From the NCBI GenBank assembly GCA_902800925.1, contig CADCGD010000001.1, positions 1 to 64,000 of the forward strand: DNA of 64,000 nucleotides, written 5' to 3'. This document shows, piece by piece, positions 7,501 to 14,140 of this stretch. This DNA is from an uncultured Bacteroidales bacterium. Lineage in GTDB: Bacteria; Bacteroidota; Bacteroidia; Bacteroidales; Bacteroidaceae. The stretch's first letter is position 1. Every line of letters begins with the position of its first letter. Both the position numbers and the translations under genes were made by a program. Under the pieces are notes generated by a model, which was given only the letters and a program-made list of their open reading frames with translations, was not told the DNA's origin and ran no database searches.

Positions 7501-8543
7501 CCGGTCACGCTGGTTACGCAGGCCGTGCCTAATACGTTCTGTGCCCCCAGCTTCGGGCCCATATAGCCGAAGCCCATGGTGTGGCCGGGTTGCATGAAGA
7601 TGCCTTTCTGCAGCAAGCCCAGCCATACGTTGCTGTTCTGGTCCTCGCAGATGGAGTACACCTTCGCCGTGCTCAGGTCCACCTCACGACTGTAGTAGGG
7701 GTTGTCCACCAGTCGTCCGTTCTGCGGGTTGTAGATGCCCAGTCCCATGCCGTCATATCCCAGCATGAGGTGTCCGCGGCGGTTGAAATAGAGTGCGGAG
7801 ATATGGCGGTTGCCGGTTACGTCAATATGTACGGGCGTGTCGCCGTCCAGACGGAACAGACCGTGGTTAGCAGTGGCGACATACACCCTGCCGTTGTCAC
7901 CCTCGCAGACGTCGAGGATGTTGTTGCGCAGTCCTTCTTCCTGGAAGTATTTCTTGATGGTCTTGCCGTCCCAGCGCCACAAACCCTGTGTCTCGGTGGC
8001 CAGCCAGACATGCTGGCGGCGGTCTTCCATCATGCGGTGCACGCTGTTCAGGTGTTCAAAGACGTCTTTTTGCTGGTATGCCTCGCGGTGCCCTTTCATC
8101 TTGAGCAAGCCATGGCCCGAGGTGCCAACGAGCATGTCGCCGTTCTGCCGCTCCAGCAGACTGGTGACGTAGCAGGGAACTATCCTGCCTTGCAGGTCGT
8201 AGGTAGTGACAGTGCGGAATCGCTGGCCGTCGAAAATCTGCAGGGCACCATACATGCCGATGAAGAAACGGCCGTTATGATCCTGCGTCATGCAGTTGAC
8301 ATAGTTGCTGGCCATACCCAGCTCCTGGCGTCTCTCCTTTTTATATATACGGAACTGGTAGCCGTCGTATCGGTTCAGTCCGTTACGGGTGGCTACCCAG
8401 ATAAATCCGTCTTTATCGAGATAGATTTGTGTGGTGAAGCTGCTCGACATCTGCTTGTCAGCATCGAAGAGCTTTCCCATTTGGGCATTAGCAGCAAGGC
8501 TGTTCATCAGGCAGAGTATGCCGAATAGAACTTTTCTTATCAT
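4539..8543 (-). CDS. Hybrid two-component system regulator (HTCS) of the xylan locus
   Basis: A single 1334-residue protein that joins periplasmic sensor, kinase, receiver and DNA-binding output; such proteins activate Bacteroidetes polysaccharide utilisation loci on binding an oligosaccharide. Domains in order: signal peptide (1-21), beta-propeller repeats (about 25-660; many WxG/NRYDGYQ-type repeats), Y_Y_Y domain (about 690-760), membrane helix (about 767-784), histidine kinase with NISHEIRTP (phospho-acceptor H820) and ATPase motifs DNGEKIPEDKLERIFERF and GTGIGLDL, receiver with phospho-acceptor D1128 in VVSDVMMPEMDG and PFN lysine region, and a C-terminal AraC-type HTH (about 1225-1330). 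The ATG at 8543 gives the signal peptide MIRKVLFGILCLMNSLAANAQ; an in-frame start at 8621 lies upstream of the promoter. The stop lies in REP copy D. Confidence 0.96.
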   Translation of the reverse strand: MIRKVLFGILCLMNSLAANAQMGKLFDADKQMSSSFTTQIYLDKDGFIWVATRNGLNRYDGYQFRIYKKERRQELGMASNYVNCMTQDHNGRFFIGMYGALQIFDGQRFRTVTTYDLQGRIVPCYVTSLLERQNGDMLVGTSGHGLLKMKGHREAYQQKDVFEHLNSVHRMMEDRRQHVWLATETQGLWRWDGKTIKKYFQEEGLRNNILDVCEGDNGRVYVATANHGLFRLDGDTPVHIDVTGNRHISALYFNRRGHLMLGYDGMGLGIYNPQNGRLVDNPYYSREVDLSTAKVYSICEDQNSNVWLGLLQKGIFMQPGHTMGFGYMGPKLGAQNVLGTACVTSVTGDSQGWRWTGTDRDGLYVQDDNFQMVKHFKENFPATILGSCEDTRGNIWIGSFKEGCGWIDRKTMTYHPYRLPQGADISIFDVICDRQGRIWMASMGYGLLRLNPETGEVKAYVQKEKAPDDRKVNSITNDYISQLALSPDGKRIYVATTMGVCCLDLEKDSWVSTFGENCLNYGTAARIAREFDGVLYIGTNDGLICYDLEQRKLKRLAIESGLADNGIASIEQDKTGRLWIGTDHGLCCLNPKTGKTNNFFVDNGLQSNEFSDGASWASPTGYLVFAGLGGVTWFYPADVRERAWKADVKLTGFSVNGEPVSPGTMSGVWEVTDTTVIASNRFVLSNSDNTFAIQLSTLTYDNPEHIIYRYRINSEDWVRMPPGINEITFSHMQPGSYSFCVVAEQNGIPTPERCFEVIIHAPWYRTPLAYIIYILILVVLFLQYRNHRHRKEQDNLRLQEHIHAEEMADAKLRFFMNISHEIRTPMTLIVAPLQSLIKQDNDPHRRGVYETIRRNAERILGLINQMMDLRKIDKGQMQMRMRETNLVTFIGDIYTLFAQQAKNKNILFHFDCDEERIMAWIDRGNFDKIIINILSNAFKFTPTGGEIRIRLIHNEKEATISIYDNGEKIPEDKLERIFERFYQSPSNANDRNVGTGIGLDLTRSLVELHHGSIVAHNNTDGPGCEFTVTIPLGKEHLSPEEIVEDVTEEQEEEEHIITEEPEEEKVTPVVDLPKVGKRQKIVVVEDDSEIRDYLTETLSADYDITDCENGKEGLAAVLKVMPDLVVSDVMMPEMDGTTLCSKIKANNVTSHIPVILLTAKSREEDQLEGLETGADAYIVKPFNMDILRRTIVNLIHSHHTLQLKFGRNDLLEEQVDDIKMKSPDEKLLERVMQSINHNLSNADLSVDKIADEVGISRVHLHRKMKELTGQTPHDFIRNIRMKKAASLLASGDMNVSEVMYACGFSNAASFSTVFKKMYGMSPREYMNEHQEGNY

Positions 8544-8577
8544 AGTTGATAGTTTGTTTCGCGTTACAAATACGCTG

Positions 8578-8609
8578 CAAAGGTATGTTTTTTCGTTCAA
8601 ATCGCCAAA
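8578..8609 (-). promoter_or_regulatory. HTCS promoter
   Basis: Minus strand TTTG (8606-8609), 20-bp spacer, TACCTTTG (8578-8585). Full -33/-7 consensus fits constitutive sensor expression. One direct repeat (8614-8633) lies immediately upstream, so autoregulation is possible. Confidence 0.75.
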
Positions 8610-8613
8610 TAAA

Positions 8614-8683
8614 TGTAACAAAAAATAAAGTTTAGCCCCTTATTTAGGGGTTTGGTTAATATGTGTTACAAAATATAAAGTTT
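8614..8683. promoter_or_regulatory. Direct-repeat operator between HTCS and susC
   Basis: Two 20-bp direct repeats, 8614-8633 and 8664-8683, exactly 50 bp apart and identical at 18 of 20 positions. Both begin TGTWACA and end TAAAGTTT. Between them is a small hairpin CCCCT-TATTT-AGGGG (8636-8650). The second repeat coincides with the -58 box position of the susC promoter. Best candidate binding site for the HTCS output domain. Confidence 0.65.
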
Positions 8684-8730
8684 GTGATACAGCAGGATAA
8701 TGTATAATATGAATATTATTCGTACTTTTG
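8664..8730 (+). promoter_or_regulatory. susC operon promoter with -58 box
   Basis: TACTTTTG -7 element (8723-8730) with TGTTACAAAAT starting 59 bp upstream (8664). No TTTG at -33, so an activator is expected to be needed. The leader to the susC start is about 95 nt and contains two AACTAACAAA-type repeats. Confidence 0.7.
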
Positions 8731-8809
8731 CAACCGAAAATCGCATGTTCGCGTAAAGCTAACTAACAAATAGCGAGTATAACTAACTAACAAAATAACA
8801 ACAAAAAAC

Positions 8810-8833
8810 ATGAATCAAAATCTGTCAAAATGA
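8810..8833 (+). other. Short upstream ORF overlapping the susC start
   Basis: ATG at 8810, then NQNLSK and TGA at 8831-8833; the stop overlaps the susC ATG (8830) as ATGA. Could couple translation initiation. Only the geometry supports it. Confidence 0.3.
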
Positions 8834-11800
8834 AGAATCTAAAACAATTGATCAGACAGACTTTCCCGACCATCCTGATGCTGATGGCCTTCTGTACCTC
8901 GGTGCAGGCCCAGATCACGGTGACTGGTAATGTCACGGACGGTGCTGCGGACCCATTGATTGGTGCCTCAGTAATTGTGAAAGGAAATGCTTCCTTGGGT
9001 ACAGTGACGGATTTCGACGGTAACTTCCAGTTGAAGGTGCCTTCGGAGTCGACGGTTTTGGTGATTTCTTACGTCGGTATGTCGACCAAGGAAATCAAAG
9101 TCGGCAAACAGCGTAGCTTTAAGGTCACGCTGCAAGACGATACCCAGTTGCAGGAAGTCGTAGTCGTTGGTTTCGGCCAGCAGAAGAAAGCCTCAGTGGT
9201 GGGTGCCATCACGCAGACGACAGGTGAAGTCCTGGAGCGTGCAGCAGGTATTGGTAGTGTGGGTGCAGCCTTGACGGGTAACCTTCCTGGTGTCGCAACC
9301 ATCGCTTCTACCGGTCAGCCTGGTGAGGAAGACCCGCAAATCTACATTCGTGGTGCTGCTGCTTGGAACCAGGATGCACAGCCGCTAATCCTCGTAGATG
9401 GTGTGAAGCGTGAGATCAAGTCTGTGGATATCACATCAGTTGCTACCGTTTCTGTGCTGAAGGACGCATCTGCAACTGCCGTTTATGGTGTGGAAGGTGC
9501 TAACGGTGTTATTCTGATTACCACCAAGCGTGGTCAGGAAGGTAAGGCCAAGATTGACTTCGGTTTCAATGCTACTTTGAAGACGGTGTCTAAGCTGCCT
9601 CGTAAGTATGACTCTTATGATGGTTACATGTTCCGCAATCAGGCTATTGAACATGAGTTAGCGATTTCTCCTGATGCTTGGGCATACTACCGTCCGCAGA
9701 CTTTCATCAATAACTTCCGTAATCAAGATTATACGGTTAAACCGCAGTATGATGCGAATGGCGGCTATCTTGGCGACTACAGCCAGGCAGAGCGTTATCC
9801 TAACATTGACTGGCAGGATGAGATGTTCAAGAGCACAGCGTTCTCTTATAATACGAACTTGAATATTTCCGGTGGTACCAAGGCCGTGAAGTACTTCGTA
9901 TCATTCGACTACCAGAACGAGGGTGATATGACCCGTATCTGGGACAACAATCAGGGCTATGAGGGCGGTTACGCCTACAATCGTTTGAATGTACGTTCAA
10001 ACCTGGACTTCCAGATTACAAAGACTACTCAGTTCAAGGTAAACCTGGCAGGTTCTAATGCCCAGAAGAAGACTCCGCGTTATTATTGGGGTAATGATGG
10101 TGCGTTCTTCCAGCAGCAGAACTGGGCTGGTGCATATGGTATGGCTCCTAACCTCTTCCCTGTTCGGTATTCTGATGGTTCTTGGGGTCGTTACCCTGGT
10201 GCCTCGAATATTGCGAACTCTCCTCAGAATGTTGCTACGTCAGGTTATGAAGTGCAAACTATTACACGTATCTTTACTGACTTCTCGCTTGAGCAGAACC
10301 TTGATTTTATCACCAAGGGCCTTCTTGCGCGCGGTACTATTTCTTGGGATAATAACTTCACAGAGACAGGCCGTGGTATTTCTGACCTCCACACCGTAAA
10401 GAGAGCATCTATCCTCCCAGAGGATGGTCAGTTTATGCCAGAGACATTGGTGGACGCAACCACTGGTTTTGACTTCTATGAGAGCAGAGACTGGACTACG
10501 GAGGCAGGTAGCGTATCTTCTACTAGCCGTGCTACTGAGATGTCACTCCAACTTTTCTGGGGACGTCAGTTCGGCAAGCATAACATCTCTCTGATGGGTA
10601 ACTGGAAGCGTCGTATTAATGCCGCTAATTCTGAATTGGAGTGGCGTCGTGAGGACTGGGTATTCCGTACCACCTATGATTATAATGGCAAGTACTTCGC
10701 TGAGTTCAACGGTGCATACAACGGTTCACAGAAGTTCTCTCCCGACTATCGTTTCGCTTTCTTCTGCTCAGGTGCTGCCGGTTGGATGGTCTCTGAGGAG
10801 CCTTTCATGAAGAAGCTGAAGGAAAAGAGAATTGTTGATATGTTCAAGATTCGTGGTTCTATCGGTGAAATCGGTGATGATAATGCTGGTAGCCGCTGGG
10901 CATACATCACGACTTGGTCGGTGATAGGTCCTTATGCTGTTGCACTTGATGGTTCTAAGAGCCCCTTTACAGGCTATAAAGAATCGACTGTTGCCAACTC
11001 TGAACTTCGTTGGGCAACCGTATTGAAGAAGAACCTCGGTTTCGACTATGCTTTCCTCGGTGGTATGTTCGCTGGTAGCTTCGACTGGTTCCGTGACGAC
11101 CGTAAAGATATCTTTATCTCTGGTGGTAACCGTTCTGTTCCTTCTTATTATGGTGCTGCCATGACCCCGGATATCAACAAGGGTGAAATGAGAAACGCTG
11201 GTTTCGAGTTTGAAATCCGTTTCAACAAGGTGCTGAAGAATGGTATGCGTTTCTGGGCAAACTGCAACTATACATACGCGCATAATACTATTGTATTAAA
11301 GGATGACCCAGAGCTGATCCCCTCTTACCGCAAGGCAGCTGGCTATTCTCAGGGACAGTACCTCTCGTTCATCGACAACGGATACATCAAGACCTATGAT
11401 GAGCTTTACAGTTCTCCTGAGCGTGATGCCAATGATGACCAGGTGCTGATTGGTGACCACTACATCGTTGACTTCAATGGTGATGGTAAGGTCGATAATA
11501 CCAACGACCAGGCTCCTTATGGTTATACTGGTAACCCAGAGCACACCTACAATGCTACTATCGGTTGGGAGTGGAAAGGCTTCAGCTGTTTCGCTCAGCT
11601 CTATGGTGTAACAGGTGTTACCCGTGACGTTGGTATTACATCGTTCAACCAGAAGCTGTTGACCGTATATGACAATGGTACATGGTGGAACCCCATTGAT
11701 GGAAATGGTGAAGTCGTAGTTCCTCGCTTCAATACGCAGGTATCCTACAACGACGGTACACAGTATCTCTATGATGGTTCGTACTTCCGTCTGAAGAACG

Positions 11801-12000
11801 TGGAGGTGGCCTACACTTGGACGAAGGGCTGGATTAAGAAGCTTGGTTTCTCTAGCCTGAAGATCTACCTCAACGGTAACAACCTCTTCATGATTACCAA
11901 GATGCCTGACGACCGTGAGGGTAACGGTAACTTCAGTGGTGGCGGTGGTGCTTACCCGACTGTTAGACGTTTCAACCTCGGTGTTAAGCTTAGCATCTAA
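8830..12000 (+). CDS. SusC-like TonB-dependent outer-membrane transporter 1
   Basis: A 1056-residue SusC-family protein that imports xylo-oligosaccharides across the outer membrane using TonB energy, in complex with the SusD lipoprotein encoded next. Signal peptide to about residue 28 (FCTSVQAQ), carboxypeptidase-regulatory-like beta-sandwich (about 30-110: VTGNVTDGAADPLIGASVIVKG), TonB-box-like LQEVVVVGFGQQKK, plug domain (about 115-240: YIRGAAAWNQDAQPLILVDGV, SVLKDASATAVYG, GVILITTKRG), then the beta-barrel ending RRFNLGVKLSI. First gene of the operon, with the divergent HTCS on the other side of the repeat-bearing control region. Confidence 0.95.
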   Translation: MKNLKQLIRQTFPTILMLMAFCTSVQAQITVTGNVTDGAADPLIGASVIVKGNASLGTVTDFDGNFQLKVPSESTVLVISYVGMSTKEIKVGKQRSFKVTLQDDTQLQEVVVVGFGQQKKASVVGAITQTTGEVLERAAGIGSVGAALTGNLPGVATIASTGQPGEEDPQIYIRGAAAWNQDAQPLILVDGVKREIKSVDITSVATVSVLKDASATAVYGVEGANGVILITTKRGQEGKAKIDFGFNATLKTVSKLPRKYDSYDGYMFRNQAIEHELAISPDAWAYYRPQTFINNFRNQDYTVKPQYDANGGYLGDYSQAERYPNIDWQDEMFKSTAFSYNTNLNISGGTKAVKYFVSFDYQNEGDMTRIWDNNQGYEGGYAYNRLNVRSNLDFQITKTTQFKVNLAGSNAQKKTPRYYWGNDGAFFQQQNWAGAYGMAPNLFPVRYSDGSWGRYPGASNIANSPQNVATSGYEVQTITRIFTDFSLEQNLDFITKGLLARGTISWDNNFTETGRGISDLHTVKRASILPEDGQFMPETLVDATTGFDFYESRDWTTEAGSVSSTSRATEMSLQLFWGRQFGKHNISLMGNWKRRINAANSELEWRREDWVFRTTYDYNGKYFAEFNGAYNGSQKFSPDYRFAFFCSGAAGWMVSEEPFMKKLKEKRIVDMFKIRGSIGEIGDDNAGSRWAYITTWSVIGPYAVALDGSKSPFTGYKESTVANSELRWATVLKKNLGFDYAFLGGMFAGSFDWFRDDRKDIFISGGNRSVPSYYGAAMTPDINKGEMRNAGFEFEIRFNKVLKNGMRFWANCNYTYAHNTIVLKDDPELIPSYRKAAGYSQGQYLSFIDNGYIKTYDELYSSPERDANDDQVLIGDHYIVDFNGDGKVDNTNDQAPYGYTGNPEHTYNATIGWEWKGFSCFAQLYGVTGVTRDVGITSFNQKLLTVYDNGTWWNPIDGNGEVVVPRFNTQVSYNDGTQYLYDGSYFRLKNVEVAYTWTKGWIKKLGFSSLKIYLNGNNLFMITKMPDDREGNGNFSGGGGAYPTVRRFNLGVKLSI

Positions 12001-12003
12001 ACA

Positions 12004-12031
12004 TTCGTAATTCGAAATTCGAAATTCGTAA
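12004..12031. repeat. Heptad array (TTCGWAA type)
   Basis: Four units TTCGTAA, TTCGAAA, TTCGAAA, TTCGTAA in the short linker between susC1 and susD1. Confidence 0.7.
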
Positions 12032-12042
12032 CTAATAAAGAT

Positions 12043-14088
12043 ATGAAATACATTATTAATAATATAAAATCCCTTTTCTGTGGCACGATGTTGCTGTTGG
12101 CCGGAGGTGCTTCCCTCACTTCCTGCACAGACTGGCTCGATAAGGACCCGGACTCCATTGTGGCAGAGGATGAGGCATTTAAGAATTTCCGCAATTTCCA
12201 GGGATATATAGAGGAAATGTATTCTCTGATTCCTGATAAGGAAAAGGCCAATTATTGTACATCATGGAACTTCGGTGACGATGCTGTACACAACACGGAA
12301 GGCTATGCCCACATGGACCATCAGGTTGACCTGGGTAACTATCGTGACTTATGGAAAAATAATCAGTGCTGGATTGGCGTTGGTGCAAATTCTAATCTTT
12401 GGAAGAGCGCTTGGTACTGTATCCGTAAGTGTAACATGGGTATTGAGCATATCGGTTCTCTTGTCGGTACCGACGAGGAACGCGAGCTCCTGCTTGGACA
12501 GTTGTATTTCTTCCGTGCATGGTGGCATTTCGAGATGATGTGCTACTTCGGTGGTCTTCCCTATATTGACAAGGCTTTTGCCGCTGATGAAATCCCACAG
12601 CTTCCCCGCTTGTCTTTCCAGGAGTGTGCTGACCGTTGTGCAGAGGACTTTAATATGGCTTACAGCCTTCTCCCGATGGACTCACAGGCATGGGATGAGA
12701 CCCTTGCAGGTATGCAGACCTCAGGAAATAACCAGCTGCGTGTCAACAAGTTCATGGCACTGTGCTATCTGGGTAAGTGCTATCTGTATGCAGGCTCTCC
12801 TCTGATGAAGGAATTTGAGAAGACCAAGGACGGTGGTGTTGCCCAGTTGTTAGGTGCTAGTTCCAATGGCAAGACCTATGATTATGATGCAACCTACTGC
12901 AGAAAGGCTGCTGAGGCATTAGGTAAGGCACTTGACTTGGTCATCAATAACCGAGTAAACTATCATCTTGCAGAATTCAAGTATTCAAACCTCTACGATC
13001 ATGAGAAGGATGAGAATTCTGAGACGAATTATTCTGATAATTTCTATACCCGTAAGCAGAACTGGAAACAGCCTGGTACCTGTGAGGCCATTTTCCGCGG
13101 TCTTTCTAACGGCGATGGTTCTAACTGGAACTGCTCAAAGATTTTTGGCCCGAAGGTGTTAGGTATTGTGCCTCATGACAATATCATCCACCACCCGACA
13201 GCAAACCTGATTGACCAATACGGTATGGCCAATGGTCAGCCTATCTACCTGGTAAAGAATGGTCAATACGTCTTGAATCCTGACTCTGGATGGGATCCTA
13301 CACATCCCTATAAGAACCGCGATCCACGATTCTATCACGATATCGTGTTTGATGGTTTCCACTACGTTCTCAACACAGAGAACTTTACGGATGCCCAGAA
13401 GGCTTTGAAGCTTGACTATTGTTCTCTCTATACTGGCGGCGCTATGCGTGATGTGGACCAGGGAAGTAGCACTGGTTATTTTATCCAGAAGCTCATTCCT
13501 CACCAGTGTAATGAGTATGACAGATGGTGCTACGGTTGGGAAAACTCCAACTGCTTCCACAGTTATCTTGCCTACATGCGCTTGCCTGATATTTATCTGA
13601 TGTATGCAGAAGCTTTGGCTGCTATCGCATGTTCAGAAGGCCAGACAAGTTACTATAAAGACAGACAGACTTATTGTCCTTCAATGTCTGGTGTCGAGGC
13701 TATCAATGCACTCCGTGATCGCGTCAACACGGCCGATTTCCCCATGGAGCATGTACCTGCTCAGTTCCTGAATTCTCCGAGAGACTTTATGGATGTGGTA
13801 CGTCGTGAGCGCGCTGTTGAGCTTGCTTTCGAAGGTTTCCGTTGGAACGACCTGCAGCGTTGGCTGCTCTTGACCGAGCCTCCTTACACTGTGAAGTACT
13901 CTCATGAGTTTGAACGTATAGAGAATGACGACTGGTATAAGAGTCATGATCCGAAGGATGCCCAGGTTAGTAATTTCCGCAAGAAGGAGCTTATCACTCG
14001 TAACTTGGATGCTAAGCATTATTGGTTCCCACTCCCTGATAAGGATACCTACCTTTATAAAGGATTTAACCAGAATCCAGGATGGTAA
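12043..14088 (+). CDS. SusD-like glycan-binding lipoprotein 1
   Basis: A 681-residue SusD/RagB-family surface lipoprotein that forms the lid over its SusC partner and binds the glycan. Lipobox LTSC in MLLLAGGASLTSCTDWLDKDPDS gives lipidation at about Cys28. SusD signatures include the N-terminal DWLDKDP, RAWWHFEMMCYFGGLPYI in the TPR-like core, and the C-terminal RRERAVELAFEGFRWNDLQRW followed by FPLPDKD. Larger than typical SusD proteins (about 550), indicating inserted loops. It follows its SusC by 42 bp. Confidence 0.95.
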   Translation: MKYIINNIKSLFCGTMLLLAGGASLTSCTDWLDKDPDSIVAEDEAFKNFRNFQGYIEEMYSLIPDKEKANYCTSWNFGDDAVHNTEGYAHMDHQVDLGNYRDLWKNNQCWIGVGANSNLWKSAWYCIRKCNMGIEHIGSLVGTDEERELLLGQLYFFRAWWHFEMMCYFGGLPYIDKAFAADEIPQLPRLSFQECADRCAEDFNMAYSLLPMDSQAWDETLAGMQTSGNNQLRVNKFMALCYLGKCYLYAGSPLMKEFEKTKDGGVAQLLGASSNGKTYDYDATYCRKAAEALGKALDLVINNRVNYHLAEFKYSNLYDHEKDENSETNYSDNFYTRKQNWKQPGTCEAIFRGLSNGDGSNWNCSKIFGPKVLGIVPHDNIIHHPTANLIDQYGMANGQPIYLVKNGQYVLNPDSGWDPTHPYKNRDPRFYHDIVFDGFHYVLNTENFTDAQKALKLDYCSLYTGGAMRDVDQGSSTGYFIQKLIPHQCNEYDRWCYGWENSNCFHSYLAYMRLPDIYLMYAEALAAIACSEGQTSYYKDRQTYCPSMSGVEAINALRDRVNTADFPMEHVPAQFLNSPRDFMDVVRRERAVELAFEGFRWNDLQRWLLLTEPPYTVKYSHEFERIENDDWYKSHDPKDAQVSNFRKKELITRNLDAKHYWFPLPDKDTYLYKGFNQNPGW

Positions 14089-14090
14089 AC

Positions 14091-14137
14091 GCGCTTTGCG
14101 CTAGTGAATAGTGAATAACGAATAGAGAAAAGATAAT
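14091..14137 (+). repeat. Composite hairpin plus five-heptad array
   Basis: Small hairpin GCGC-TTT-GCGC (14091-14101), a T, then five 7-bp units: AGTGAAT, AGTGAAT, AACGAAT, AGAGAAA, AGATAAT (14103-14137). It fills the susD1-susC2 linker, ending three bases before the next ATG. Confidence 0.75.
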
Positions 14138-14140
14138 TTT

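Noticed and set aside
12043-14088. Possible frameshift explaining the large SusD
   Set aside because: The frame is continuous with SusD motifs at both ends; extra length is best read as loops.
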